Assembly (NCBI RefSeq): GCF_000591055.1
Contig: NC_020388.1
Location: 496,001-560,000 of the forward strand
DNA length: 64,000 bases
Direction: 5' to 3'
Source: Natronomonas moolapensis 8.8.11
GTDB taxonomy: Archaea > Halobacteriota > Halobacteria > Halobacteriales > Haloarculaceae
The notes under the pieces are model-generated. The model saw only the letters and a program-made list of their open reading frames with translations, searched no databases and had not been told where the DNA came from. Shown here piece after piece: positions 17,340-26,853 of the stretch (the stretch's first letter is position 1; every line of letters starts with the position of its first letter). The translations under genes were made by a program, and so were the position numbers.

Positions 17340-18386
17340 ATGACAGACGATTATCAGGTGACGGTCGTCGGTGGCGGCCCGGCCGGGCTGACGGCGGCAC
17401 TGTACGCGACCCGACTCGGACACGACACCGCGGTCATCAACCGCGGAGGCGGTCGCGCGGCGATGATGCTCGATACACACAACGTCATCGGCGTCACCGA
17501 AGACACCTCCGGCAACGAGTTCCTCGCGACGGCGATCGAACAGGTCCAAGAGTACGGCGGCGACTACGTCCAGGACCTGGTCACCGACATCGAACCGCTC
17601 GGCGACGACGAGGGGTTTCGGGTCACCGCCGGCAACACCGAGGTGACCACCGACCACGTCGTCCTCGCGACGGGCTTTTCGGACACGCGGCCGGACCCGC
17701 CGCTGCCCCGAACCGGGATGGGGCTGCACTGGTGTCTGCATTGTGATGCCTACATGTTCGTCGACGAACCGGTGTACGTGATGGGGACGGGGGATTCGGC
17801 CGCCCACGTCGCGATGATCATGCTGAACTTCACGCCCGACGTCGACATCCTCACCCGCGGCGACGACATCGAGTGGTCCGCGGAGACCGCCGAGACTCTC
17901 GAGAACCACCCGATCGACGTGATTCACGAGGACGTCGTCGGCATGGAAAAAAACGACGACGGCTGGCTCTCGGCGTTCGAGTTCGAGGACGGCACCGTCC
18001 GAGAGTACCGCGGCGGCTTCCCGATGTACGGCGCGGAGTACAACACCGACCTCGCGGAGTCGCTGGGCGTCGAATTGAACGACGACGGCACTGTCGCGGT
18101 CGACGACCACGGCCGGACGAGCGTCGACGGCGTCTACGCCGTCGGCGACGTGACGCCCGGACACAACCAGATCCCGACGGCGATGGGCGAGGGCGCCCGC
18201 TGTGGGATCGGCAACCACTACGACCTCCGGGCGTTCCCCCGCGACCTCGAGGCGATCGCCGAGCGCGGCCCCGTCACCGAGGCGGACGTGCCGGCGATTT
18301 CCGAGGAACTGCTGGCCCACGCCGTCGCCCACGAGGGCCACCCCGGCGGGCCGCGCGAGGAGCCCTCGGTCGCCAGCGACGACTGA
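17340..18386 (+). CDS. Thioredoxin-reductase-like flavoprotein
   Basis: A 348-aa two-dinucleotide-binding flavoprotein. The FAD motif is VVGGGPAGLTAALYATR (9-25), the redox pair is WCLHCDAY (about C131/C134), the NAD(P)H motif is VMGTGDSAAHVA, and the last FAD motif is VYAVGDVTPGHNQ. The order matches the thioredoxin/alkyl-hydroperoxide reductase class, with CLHC instead of the usual CATC. A C-terminal tail of about 45 residues is extra. It probably reduces a thioredoxin-like partner. Leaderless start ATG at 17340. Two genes on, a second, smaller flavoprotein lacks both the NAD(P)H domain and the cysteines. Confidence 0.85.
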   Translation: MTDDYQVTVVGGGPAGLTAALYATRLGHDTAVINRGGGRAAMMLDTHNVIGVTEDTSGNEFLATAIEQVQEYGGDYVQDLVTDIEPLGDDEGFRVTAGNTEVTTDHVVLATGFSDTRPDPPLPRTGMGLHWCLHCDAYMFVDEPVYVMGTGDSAAHVAMIMLNFTPDVDILTRGDDIEWSAETAETLENHPIDVIHEDVVGMEKNDDGWLSAFEFEDGTVREYRGGFPMYGAEYNTDLAESLGVELNDDGTVAVDDHGRTSVDGVYAVGDVTPGHNQIPTAMGEGARCGIGNHYDLRAFPRDLEAIAERGPVTEADVPAISEELLAHAVAHEGHPGGPREEPSVASDD

Positions 18387-18550
18387 CACAGCCCCGCTGC
18401 CGAAGCCGTGTCCCGAAATATAACTCCCGGAGACATCTTCTGGAGGTGTTCGTCCTCGCGCTCGCGAGGCAGCCGCTGGCGGTCGGTTCCCCTCGACCGA
18501 GGACGTGCCCGAACGGGTGTCGGTGGCGCCCGTCGAGGCCGGTGGGCTGG

Positions 18551-19519
18551 CTACCGATCCGCGCTGTCGGCCCCTGTGTCCTCGATGTGGTCGGCGACCG
18601 CCCCGATCGCGTCGAAGCCGTGGACCTCTCCTTTTAGTTCCGGTACGACCGCCAGCGGTTGCGAGAGCCGCTCGCGTGCGCTCTCGATTCGGTCTCGGTG
18701 GCGCCGATGGCGGCTCTGGCACCGCTCGCAGTCCGGCGAGGGATCCTCGAGCACTCTGTTGACGACGGCTCCACCGACGGGGACGTCGCAGGCGTCGAGC
18801 TCCGAGAGGAGTCGTTCGCTCTCGAGGATCGCCATCTCCTCCGGGACGAGCACGACCCGGAACTCCGTGCGGTCGGGGTCCCGAAGCGTCGCCCCGACGC
18901 GGGCCATCCGTTCCTGTACCGCCCCGAGATCGAGGTCGGGGCCGTCGTCGTCCGCGTCGCCGTCGTCGTCACCGGTCCCAAGGAACCCTCGGACGGACTC
19001 GGCGAGACTCGACACCTGCGATTTGACGGTCAGGAGCTTTCCCGCGGCCGACTCCATCACGTCCGGCAACTGCAACAGCCGAAGCGTGTGGCCCGTCGGC
19101 GCGGTGTCGAAGACGATACACTCGTATCGGGGGTCGTCCATGAAGTCGACGAAGAGATCCATCGCCGCCGCCTCGTCGGTTCCGGGGGCGACGCCGGCCT
19201 CGATGACGTCGTCGAGGTCGTCCCCGTCGAGGGTGATACCGAGGTCCTCGAGGTCTTCGAGGGCGGCGCCGATCTGCCCCCGGTACCGGCCGATCCGGTC
19301 TTCGGGATCGATCTCGACGGCCCACAACTCGAGCCCTTCGCGGACTCGCGTCGGTTCGGCCCCGATCGGCGCGTCGAAGACGTCCGACAGCGAGTGGGCC
19401 GGGTCGGTCGACACGACGAGCGTCGGCGTCCCCGTCCGAGCACGGCCGAGCGCGGTCGCGGCCGCACAGGTCGTCTTGCCGACGCCGCCTTTCCCGCCGT
19501 AGAGTACGTACTCGCTCAC
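18551..19519 (-). CDS. ArsA/Get3-family ATPase
   Basis: A 322-aa single-domain member. The deviant Walker A GGKGGVGKTT starts at residue 8, STDPAHSLSD is the switch I region, and VFDTAPTGHTLRLLQLP is switch II. An acidic insert (TGDDDGDADDDGPD) follows at about 195-215. The pair CERC near residue 280 matches the zinc-binding CxxC of Get3 dimers. Members target tail-anchored membrane proteins or, in two-domain form, extrude arsenite; no arsenic genes are near. Start GTG 19519 is set by homology; the frame continues upstream without similarity. Confidence 0.88.
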   Translation of the reverse strand: MSEYVLYGGKGGVGKTTCAAATALGRARTGTPTLVVSTDPAHSLSDVFDAPIGAEPTRVREGLELWAVEIDPEDRIGRYRGQIGAALEDLEDLGITLDGDDLDDVIEAGVAPGTDEAAAMDLFVDFMDDPRYECIVFDTAPTGHTLRLLQLPDVMESAAGKLLTVKSQVSSLAESVRGFLGTGDDDGDADDDGPDLDLGAVQERMARVGATLRDPDRTEFRVVLVPEEMAILESERLLSELDACDVPVGGAVVNRVLEDPSPDCERCQSRHRRHRDRIESARERLSQPLAVVPELKGEVHGFDAIGAVADHIEDTGADSADR

Positions 19520-19597
19520 GGTCGTACTGCGGCGCTTGGCGACAAAAGCCTCCCGTCGAACCGAGGCGCTTGTAATGAGGGCACCCGAACCCGGGGT

Positions 19598-20389
19598 ATG
19601 GACGATCCCGATACAGGGGCTGCCCCCGGGCGCGTCGTCGTGTCGGGCGGCGGCGTCGCCGGACTGAGCGCCGGTACGTTCCTCGCCCGGGCGGGGTTCG
19701 ATACAGTCGTGTTGAGCGGCGGCGAGTCGATCCTTCGGCGGAACGCACACCTCGAGAACGTCCCGGGGTTTCCGGCCGGCGTCAACCCCCGGCTGTTCGC
19801 CGACCTGCTCGAACGCGGGGCCGAACGGGGCGGCTGTCTCCTGGAGGAAGGACGCGTCGTCGGGCTTCGCCCCGACGACGGCGAGTTTCGGGTTCGGGTC
19901 GACCCCGACACCGGCGGTGGCGACAGCGGTGGCGACGCCGCAACGCTCGTCGCGGACTCCGTGCTCGCGGCGTCGTGGAGCGATCCCGAGTATCTCCGTG
20001 GGATCGACGCCGTCGGCCTCGTCGATCTCGGCTCGAAGACCTACGTCGACGTCGACGAGGGGGGTCGGACGGGCGTCGAGGGGCTGTACGCCGCCGGCCG
20101 GCTCGCCGGGAAGGCCCACCAGACAGTCGTCTGTGCGGGTCACGGCGCCGAGGTCGCGTTGGCACTGATCGAGGACTCCGAGGTCCCCTTCTATCACGAC
20201 TGGGTCGCCCCGGAGGGCTACTTCACCGATCGGGGACGCGAAGTGCCGCCCGGCTGCGAGGAGATCGACGCCGAGGAGCGCCGCCGCCGCGAGCGCGAGT
20301 CGATGGCGGTGATGGCCGAGGCGTTCGAGACGCCGCACGGTGACGAGCCGACGGCGCACCCGAGCCTCAGTGAGGAGGGCGCGGAGTAG
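19598..20389 (+). CDS. FAD-only flavoprotein, unknown
   Basis: A 263-aa protein. It has an N-terminal FAD motif VVVSGGGVAGLSAGTFLARA (13-32) and a matching C-terminal motif GVEGLYAAGRLAGKAHQTVV, as in thioredoxin-reductase-like enzymes. The NAD(P)H domain and CxxC pair of those enzymes are absent, so the two halves join directly. The last 60 residues (VPFYHDWVAPEGYFTDRGRE) are a distinct conserved-looking tail. It diverges from the Get3-like gene, so the two share a 78-bp promoter region. Redox activity would need another electron donor. Confidence 0.75.
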   Translation: MDDPDTGAAPGRVVVSGGGVAGLSAGTFLARAGFDTVVLSGGESILRRNAHLENVPGFPAGVNPRLFADLLERGAERGGCLLEEGRVVGLRPDDGEFRVRVDPDTGGGDSGGDAATLVADSVLAASWSDPEYLRGIDAVGLVDLGSKTYVDVDEGGRTGVEGLYAAGRLAGKAHQTVVCAGHGAEVALALIEDSEVPFYHDWVAPEGYFTDRGREVPPGCEEIDAEERRRRERESMAVMAEAFETPHGDEPTAHPSLSEEGAE

Positions 20390-20413
20390 AGAACGCGGGG
20401 CGACGCGTTCGGC

Positions 20414-21448
20414 CTACTTTATCGTGACGTGCTCGCTGTCCTTGTTGAGCGCCAGATTCGTCGCGATCTCGGCGTTCCGGACGGCGTACTGGGCGGTCTG
20501 GCCGAGGCTGACGAGCACCTCCCGCACGCGCAGGAGGTCCTCGTTCGGCATCTCCTCTAGATCGTCGAGGATCTCGATCTCGCGGTTTCTGATCTCCGCA
20601 AAGAGGTTCCGCGTCTCTATCGCCATGTCGTAATCGCGATGGACCGCGGCTCCGACTCCGAGTTCGGTGATCTCGTTGACTTGGTCGGTGAACTCCCGGA
20701 TGCGCCGCATCGTGGCGCTGTCGACGTTGAGCGTGTGGCCCTCGGTCTCGAGGACGATCTCGGCGATATCCTCGGCGTTGTCGGCGGTCAACTCGAGGTT
20801 CTTCGCGATCGAACGGTAGCCGATGAGCGGAAAGCCCGAGTCGAGACCGACCGCCCGCGCGAGGTTGGGGTTCTGGTAGGCGGTGAAGATGAGCCGCAAC
20901 AGGAGAACGAAGATCTTGTTCGCCTGGCGTTCGCGGTTCAGCGCCCGCTGTGCGAGATCGGGGTTGCCGTGGGCGAGCGCCTTGATCCCCTCGTTCCGCA
21001 TGGTCGACCCCGTCGATTCGAGCCGCTCGAGGAGGTTATCCAGCGTGAAGTCTTCCGGGTCGACCGAACACCGGATGGCGATCCGCTCGGGCGTTTCCTC
21101 GATGACGCCGAGACCCATCAGTTGCGTCTCGGCGTTGTAGACGGCGTTGATCTGTGCGGAGTCGAGAGTCCCGCCGCTTTCGACCTCGACGTGGATGATC
21201 CGACGACCGAGCACGTACTGGGCGACGATGGCGCGCTCGACGGAGTCAGCGTCGAGGTTCTGGGCGTGGATGACCGCCTCGCTCTCCTCTTTTTGTACCG
21301 ATTCGGGCATGACGGTCAGGGTCCCCTTGCTGCCCATCCGGAGCGACACCTCGTCGCCCTTCTCGACGCTTTGCTCGCTCGCCCACTCCGCGGGCAGCGT
21401 CATTGCGAGCGTCGACGGCCCCAACCGCTGTACCTTTCGTGTCTCCAT
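20414..21448 (-). CDS. AbrB-PhoU family phosphate regulator
   Basis: A 344-aa protein. Residues 1-50 form an AbrB/SpoVT swapped-hairpin DNA-binding domain (RKVQRLGPSTLAMTLPAEWA). Residues 110-340 hold two PhoU three-helix repeats (around GIKALAHGNPDLAQRALNRE and EITELGVGAAVHRDYDMAIE). It is a haloarchaeal phosphate-uptake regulator of the PhoU-like type that binds DNA itself. No pst genes are near. The AT-rich upstream region (21455-21500) has a strong TATA-like tatatagtgaata on the coding strand. Confidence 0.92.
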   Translation of the reverse strand: METRKVQRLGPSTLAMTLPAEWASEQSVEKGDEVSLRMGSKGTLTVMPESVQKEESEAVIHAQNLDADSVERAIVAQYVLGRRIIHVEVESGGTLDSAQINAVYNAETQLMGLGVIEETPERIAIRCSVDPEDFTLDNLLERLESTGSTMRNEGIKALAHGNPDLAQRALNRERQANKIFVLLLRLIFTAYQNPNLARAVGLDSGFPLIGYRSIAKNLELTADNAEDIAEIVLETEGHTLNVDSATMRRIREFTDQVNEITELGVGAAVHRDYDMAIETRNLFAEIRNREIEILDDLEEMPNEDLLRVREVLVSLGQTAQYAVRNAEIATNLALNKDSEHVTIK

Positions 21449-21667
21449 ATGCCTGCAAATGTTTTGCTATAACTTAATATTCACTATATATTTAACACAA
21501 TCGTCAAAGGTAGTTATATACGTTGGGGGAAGGCCGGCGGTCGGGAACGCCGCGATCCGAGATCGGCGGATGGGCGTTCCCGCGGGCCGGAGCGGGCACA
21601 CGCTCGGCCGTCCCCCGGGTTCCGTCCGTCCAGAGTACATATATACGCGCCCGCCCAACAACCTCGC

Positions 21668-22027
21668 GTGTCAGACCACTTCGATGGCGGGGGACTCGAG
21701 GCGGACGACATCGACGACACGCCCACGGTGACGTGCTCCCGATGCGAGGCGGAGTGGGACCTCGAGTACGAACTCGATACGCTTCGGGTCGGCAACCGGG
21801 CCCTCGAGCGGTTCGCGCTCGATCACAAGCGCCACGCCGGACACTTTCCCGACGAGGTCCTACCGTGGTGTGTCGCCTGCGAACAGTGCCCGGACGCCGA
21901 CGAGTTTCTCACCGAGCGCCCGGCGCGCCGCTGGGCGGAGACCCACGCCCGCCACACTGGCCACGAGGTGTCGCTCCGCCACGCCGACGGCGGATCGACG
22001 ACCGTCGACGCCGAGACGGATCGGTGA
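21668..22027 (+). CDS. Protein with two CxxC..HxxxH zinc modules
   Basis: A 119-aa protein from GTG 21668. It contains two copies of one module: CSRCEAEWDLEYE...DHKRHAGH (about residues 23-60) and CVACEQCPDADEF...THARHTGH (about 68-99). Each has CxxC, a helix of about 25-30 residues, then HxxxxxGH, so the protein probably folds as a tandem zinc finger. An upstream TATA-like tacatatatac at 21636-21646 supports this start. It could bind DNA, RNA or protein; no named family is recognised. Confidence 0.65.
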   Translation: MSDHFDGGGLEADDIDDTPTVTCSRCEAEWDLEYELDTLRVGNRALERFALDHKRHAGHFPDEVLPWCVACEQCPDADEFLTERPARRWAETHARHTGHEVSLRHADGGSTTVDAETDR

Positions 22028-22263
22028 ACGCCGCCAATCGCCCGCCCCGAGTGCCGTTTCGAGGGCCGGTATATTTTTATACCGATGCGGCAACAGCTAG
22101 CATGCAACCGGACGTGTCGCCCGGCCAACGCCAACAGGCACTCCGGAGATGGGAAGGAGCGCGCCCGAACGCGTGCCCGGCGGCGGCGACCGACCGTTTT
22201 CGACATCTCGAGTACACAGCCCCACGGCCACCCACGACGCGGTGATCCGCCTCGAGGGTCGGC

Positions 22264-24741
22264 TCACCGTTCTCGGAACCCCTCGAGGGCGTACTCCAGC
22301 ATCTCCGTGCCGACCGACCGGAACTCCTCGCGTTCGGCCTCGCCGAGCAACCCGCGGACGCTGTTCCAGGACTCCTTCGCGTAGCGCTCGTCACAGAGCA
22401 CCCGGATCCCGCGCTCGCCGGGACCGCGGATGACCCGTCCGACGGCCTGTCTGGCCTTCCGGACGGCCGGCACCGCCAGAGCGTACTTGAACCCGGCGTC
22501 GGACGCCGACGCGCCCGAGGCGCCGTCCGGGCTCCGCCCGGAGGTGCCCCCGAAAGCCCGATCGTAGGCGGTCCGGACCGCGCGGGTCCGGGGGCTGGCG
22601 GTGTTGATGATTGGGACGCCGCAGACGATCGCGGCCGAGAGCCGGTCGCCGCGGTAGTCGACGCCCTCCGTGAGCGTCCCGCGGAGGCTCGTCACCAGCA
22701 CCTTCGGCTCCCCCTCGAAGAACTCGCGTTTCAGCCGCTCGGTCGCCGTATCGTCAGTCGCCTCGTCGACCAAGACCGGCTTGTCGAGCTCCGAGAGCGT
22801 CTCGGCGGCCCACTCGGCCTCCCGGTAGGAGGGCATCCCGACCAACACGTTGCCCGGCGACGCCGCGACCTGTCGGATCGCCCGGGCGTGGGCCCGCCGC
22901 GTCGGCGTCGTCTCGTCGACGTCGCCGCGGTTCTCGTAGGTGAACTTCGGGGCGGCCAGCGCGAAGGAGGCGCGGTTCTCCTCGGGAAACTCGAGACCGT
23001 AGGTCCGCTCGACGACGGGGCGGCCGGTCTCGGACTCGAGGTGCTCGAGCCCTGTCACCTCGGTGAATACCTCGAGGGGCTCGAGAGTTGCGCTCATCAA
23101 CACCCCGCCGCCGAACTCGTCGAGCCGATCGCCGATCGCCCCCGCCGGCAGGCAGTTGTGGAGGCTGTAGGTCGCGGTGTAGGCCCGCTTCCACGACCCG
23201 GTTGGGCGGGTGTCGTCCCAGGTCCGTTCCAGTTCGATCTCCCGGAAGTAGTCGGTGTGATCCGCGGCGTGCCACTGCGTGAGCGTCCGCCCTACCGGCG
23301 GCGCGGCGCGGCGTTTGTCCTCCTCTTCGAGCGTGTCGAGGACCCGCCCCGCGACCGCACACACGCTCTCGGCGCGGTCCCAGACCCGCGCGTCGAAGCC
23401 GTTGTGCCCGGCCCACCGCGTCAGTTCGTCCGTTCCCGGCCGCTCGGGATCACGGAGCGGGATCTCGCGGTCCTCGAGGTCGGGGAGGCGCTCTTCCCAT
23501 CCGGGGCGGCCCTCGTCGAGGTGGCCGGTTACGCGGTCGTCGAGCCGATCGAGCAGCGCCGTCAGGAACCGCCGCGTGTCCCGGAGTTCGCCGACGGTCA
23601 CGTCCGATTCCGAAAGCGCCTCCCGGATCGTTTCGGCCCTTTCCTTTGCCTCGTCGCCGTACTGCGTTCCGGCGCCGGCCTCCTCGACCGCCGCTACCGG
23701 CTCGATCACGCGGGAGAGCTCGGTTTCGGCGTCCGAGAGCGCCCGGTCGGAGACGCCGTCGCCGACGAGGTCTCTGACCCGCGGTTCGAGCATATGTGCC
23801 TCATCGCAGACGACGAACGTCTTCTCGTCGATGAGGCCGCCGGTGAAGGATTCGACCGTCGTCGGATCGAAGGCGTGATAGTAGTTGCCGACGAGCACTT
23901 CGACGTTCGGCAAAAGCGCGCCCATCACCGAATGCGGGCAACTGCCGTGGCCGGCCGAGAGCCGGATCAACTCGTCGGTGCCGATGAGACCGCGGTCGGT
24001 CGGGTCGAAGGGGACGGCCTCGATCGGGTCGCCCTCCTCGGGCAGGTCCTCGAGAAAGCCCGCATAGAACGGGCAGTACTCGGTTCCTCCTTCGGAATCG
24101 GGGGTTTCCTCGGGGTACGGCGTCGGCTCGCCGGCGGCCTCGAGGAAGTCGGCCCCGTCGCCCGAATCGGCCAGCCCGACCTGCTGGCTCCTCGCGGCCC
24201 CCGCGAGCGAGGCGGCGGTCGTCTCGCCGTCGGCCAGCCCCCGGGTCCGCTCGCGGAGGCCCTCACAGCGCTCGTAGACGTTCGCGTCGTCGATGCCGCC
24301 CGCCCCCGCGACGTTGTACGGGCAGACGTCGGCTTTCCCCACGAGCGTCATCGCCGAGACCGGCCGCCACTCGTCGGGGAGGTTCGCGTTGATCGTCCGG
24401 AGGTCGGCCTCGAACTGTTTGAGTTGCTGTTTGACGCTCGTCAGCACGAAGACGCGCTCGAACGACGAGTCGGGGTCTCTAACCAACGAGAGCCCCGCGG
24501 TGAGCGCGAGCATCGTCTTGCCGGTGCCGCAGGCGCCCTCCAGGGCCAGAAAGCCCGACTCGACGGCGGTGTCGATCGCGGTTTCGATGCCGTCGACTTG
24601 GTCGTCGTAGGGCTCGTCGTGGCCGAAGATCGTCCGCCACTCGGGGTCCGGGGACACGAACGGAACTGACTCGGCTTCACTTAAAGACGTATCGACCACC
24701 CCCCTCGTCGGCTGGGGTCGGGGGACCGACCGGCGATCCAC
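22264..24741 (-). CDS. XPD/Rad3-type Fe-S helicase (DinG-like)
   Basis: An 825-aa superfamily 2 DNA helicase, 5'-3' type. It has Walker A GACGTGKTM (about 70-78), the DEAH box VVCDEAHML (about 325), and a C-terminal helicase half with TSLRGTLTEGVDYRGDRL and AVPAVRKARQAVGRVIRGPG. Cysteines in DVCPYNVAG, YERCEGL, EYCPFYAGF and GSCPHSVMG supply the [4Fe-4S] cluster between motifs Ia and II. It probably unwinds DNA in repair. The start may instead be GTG 24699, closer to the first conserved block; 24741 gives the longest frame. Confidence 0.9.
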   Translation of the reverse strand: MDRRSVPRPQPTRGVVDTSLSEAESVPFVSPDPEWRTIFGHDEPYDDQVDGIETAIDTAVESGFLALEGACGTGKTMLALTAGLSLVRDPDSSFERVFVLTSVKQQLKQFEADLRTINANLPDEWRPVSAMTLVGKADVCPYNVAGAGGIDDANVYERCEGLRERTRGLADGETTAASLAGAARSQQVGLADSGDGADFLEAAGEPTPYPEETPDSEGGTEYCPFYAGFLEDLPEEGDPIEAVPFDPTDRGLIGTDELIRLSAGHGSCPHSVMGALLPNVEVLVGNYYHAFDPTTVESFTGGLIDEKTFVVCDEAHMLEPRVRDLVGDGVSDRALSDAETELSRVIEPVAAVEEAGAGTQYGDEAKERAETIREALSESDVTVGELRDTRRFLTALLDRLDDRVTGHLDEGRPGWEERLPDLEDREIPLRDPERPGTDELTRWAGHNGFDARVWDRAESVCAVAGRVLDTLEEEDKRRAAPPVGRTLTQWHAADHTDYFREIELERTWDDTRPTGSWKRAYTATYSLHNCLPAGAIGDRLDEFGGGVLMSATLEPLEVFTEVTGLEHLESETGRPVVERTYGLEFPEENRASFALAAPKFTYENRGDVDETTPTRRAHARAIRQVAASPGNVLVGMPSYREAEWAAETLSELDKPVLVDEATDDTATERLKREFFEGEPKVLVTSLRGTLTEGVDYRGDRLSAAIVCGVPIINTASPRTRAVRTAYDRAFGGTSGRSPDGASGASASDAGFKYALAVPAVRKARQAVGRVIRGPGERGIRVLCDERYAKESWNSVRGLLGEAEREEFRSVGTEMLEYALEGFRER

Positions 24742-24792
24742 GGTGGCGACCCGTCCCGGTTGGCTTATCGGGCGCCGCTACCTACCCGGCGC

Positions 24793-25359
24793 ATGGAGTT
24801 CGACGTCGAGTCCTGGCGGGAGGAGCTCGTATCGTACCGCGAACAGAAAGACGAGCAGTTCGAGGTGCCGCACTCCTCGCCGCTCGGCCCGGAGGGACGC
24901 AAGGAGTTCGACGGCATCGAGTACTTCGAGCCTGACCCCGACTATCGCGTCGAGACAACGGTCGAGCTCGACGGGAGCGACGAGACGGTCGCGATGGAGA
25001 CGACGGCCGACGGCGAACAGCTCTACGAACGGACGGCGCGGCTACACTTCGAGGTGCCGAACGCCAGCGGAGAGCCGACCGAGGGGACCCTCGTCGGCTA
25101 CACCCGCGTCGACCAAGACGAGGGGTCGCTGTTCGTTCCGTTCCGCGACAAGACGACGGGCCAACAGACCTACCCGGCGGGTCGGTACATCGAACTACAC
25201 TACGAGGGGGCGCTCGATGACGGCGAGACGTTCCCGCTCGATTTTAACCTCGCGTACAACCCCTTTTGTGCGTACGCCGCCGCCTACGAGTGCCCGCTGC
25301 CGCCACGGGAGAACTGGCTCGAAATAGCGATCCCGGCCGGCGAGCGATACGAGGAGTGA
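24793..25359 (+). CDS. DUF1684 family protein
   Basis: A 188-aa protein. The beginning MEFDVESWREELVSYREQKD and the end PLDFNLAYNPFCAYAAAYEC, with CPLPPRENWLEIAI, match DUF1684. The family has a conserved DFNxxYNPxC..Y segment and is of unknown biochemical function. It is full length and soluble. Start ATG 24793 is placed directly before the family's first helix. It diverges from the helicase gene with about 50 bp between, so they may share a promoter region. Confidence 0.88.
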   Translation: MEFDVESWREELVSYREQKDEQFEVPHSSPLGPEGRKEFDGIEYFEPDPDYRVETTVELDGSDETVAMETTADGEQLYERTARLHFEVPNASGEPTEGTLVGYTRVDQDEGSLFVPFRDKTTGQQTYPAGRYIELHYEGALDDGETFPLDFNLAYNPFCAYAAAYECPLPPRENWLEIAIPAGERYEE

Positions 25360-25387
25360 GAGCGCTACCGGGGCGTCGCTTCGGGCG

Positions 25388-26734
25388 TCAGTAGTATCCG
25401 AGCGCCGACAGCTGTTCGCGCGTCGCCTCGGAGACACCGTCCCCCTCGATCGGCTCTCGGATCTCGTCGGCGTCGAGAGTAGCCGGGCCGCCGGTCGAAT
25501 CGGGCGCCTTCGGCCCGAAAGCAGTGTCGACGGCGCCGGGGTCGATCGCCGGCCCCAACTCGACGGCGCCCGCTTCCGGAATCCGGCAGGCGGTCGCCGT
25601 TAGCCCCCATCGGTACCACTTCTCGACGCTGCCGGGGCGTTCGGGGTCCGCAACGTACACCGCGCGGCTCGTTGCGGTGTAGGGTTCGACCCGGTCGCAG
25701 GCACGCTCGAACCGTTCGCGAAGCTCGCCCGTGACGGGCTGTTTCGTCGCGTAGACGGTGTCCGCCGCGAACCCACACGAGCGGTCGACTCGCCCGAGTG
25801 CGACCTCCGGGAACGCCGTCAGCGCGGCGGGCCGATCGATCCGGCGCGGATCGGTCTGCCCGGGTGCACTGACGACGAGTGGAACGTGCAACAGCGATTC
25901 GCTCATCGGCACAATATGCGATACCGCCCGCGGTTCGCCCGGGAGGAGACCGCGTTCGCCGAACCCATCGCCGTGATCGCCACAGATCACGACGAGTGTC
26001 TCCGAGAACGATCCCCGTCGCTCGAGCGTCCCGATGAGCTCCTGGACGATCGCGTCGTCTTGTCTGATCCCGCCGTCGTACAGCGATTCGAGCGCATCGA
26101 GCTCCTCGAAGGAACGCTCGCCGCCGTGAAACGCCCACTCCCAGCGAACCGGCAAAGAGTGCTGTATCTCGCGCGCTCGACCGTCGCCCCATCGGTCGAA
26201 CTCCGCGCGTGGTTCGAAGGGCCGGTGGGCGTCCATGAGGTTCACGCAGGCGGCCCAGGGACCGTCCCGGTCGTCGAGCCACGAGACGAACGCGTCGACG
26301 TAGTAGAAGCCGTCCGGGCCGGGATTCGATGACGTCGTGTCGTAGCGGTCGTCGTACGCCTCGGGGACCGTCCGAACCGTCCCGAACGCCTCGTTCAGAC
26401 CGACGTCGTGGGCGGCGACGAACCCGTTTTCGGTGAACAGCCCCGTCTCGTACCCGCCGTCCTCGAGTGCGTCGAATACCGTGTTGCCCGGGCGGAGCCG
26501 GTCGTGGACAGTGACGCGGTGTTCGTGCGTTTCGAGGCCGGTGAAGAGACTCACGTGGCTCGGCAGACTCCAGTTCGAGGGCGCCCGCGCCTGGGTGTAG
26601 ACGGTCGCGCGGTCGGCGAAGGACCGAAGAAACGGCGTCGTCTCCCGCTCGTAGCCGTACAGCGAACAGTTCCGCGCTCGCACGGAGTCGAGGACGACCA
26701 GGAGGACGTTCGGCTCGTCAGTCGGATCGGGCAT
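25388..26734 (-). CDS. Sulfatase-like hydrolase (alkaline phosphatase fold)
   Basis: A 448-aa protein of the sulfatase/phosphodiesterase superfamily. It begins PNVLLVVLDSVRARN with the metal aspartate, then SNWSLPSHVSLFTG, where the catalytic Cys/Ser motif of sulfatases (C/SxPxR) would be. It reads SLPSH, so the canonical Arg is missing. The second metal site is VVICGDHGDGFGERGLLPGE. No signal peptide or membrane helix is seen, so it is probably cytoplasmic or peripheral. Haloarchaea use such enzymes near cell-surface glycan genes, but none are here. Start ATG 26734 lies 25-30 bp after TATA-like catataaac; 26866 is too far upstream. Confidence 0.85.
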   Translation of the reverse strand: MPDPTDEPNVLLVVLDSVRARNCSLYGYERETTPFLRSFADRATVYTQARAPSNWSLPSHVSLFTGLETHEHRVTVHDRLRPGNTVFDALEDGGYETGLFTENGFVAAHDVGLNEAFGTVRTVPEAYDDRYDTTSSNPGPDGFYYVDAFVSWLDDRDGPWAACVNLMDAHRPFEPRAEFDRWGDGRAREIQHSLPVRWEWAFHGGERSFEELDALESLYDGGIRQDDAIVQELIGTLERRGSFSETLVVICGDHGDGFGERGLLPGEPRAVSHIVPMSESLLHVPLVVSAPGQTDPRRIDRPAALTAFPEVALGRVDRSCGFAADTVYATKQPVTGELRERFERACDRVEPYTATSRAVYVADPERPGSVEKWYRWGLTATACRIPEAGAVELGPAIDPGAVDTAFGPKAPDSTGGPATLDADEIREPIEGDGVSEATREQLSALGYY

Positions 26735-26853
26735 ATTCGAGTCCCGCCTGACGCGCTCATATCCGTTTATATGTGCCGACTGGTCGGGAACATAGCGGTA
26801 TCGAGCGGTTCGTACTGCTCCATTCGTTCCGGCGCGGGTGACCGGGAGATCAC

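Noticed and set aside
22028-22263. A 47-codon frame (22102-22245) after a TATA-like tatatttttatacc.
   Set aside because: The peptide is Arg/Pro/Ala rich like other antisense-type frames in this GC-rich DNA, and no family is seen. The promoter-like site is real but may serve an RNA or nothing.
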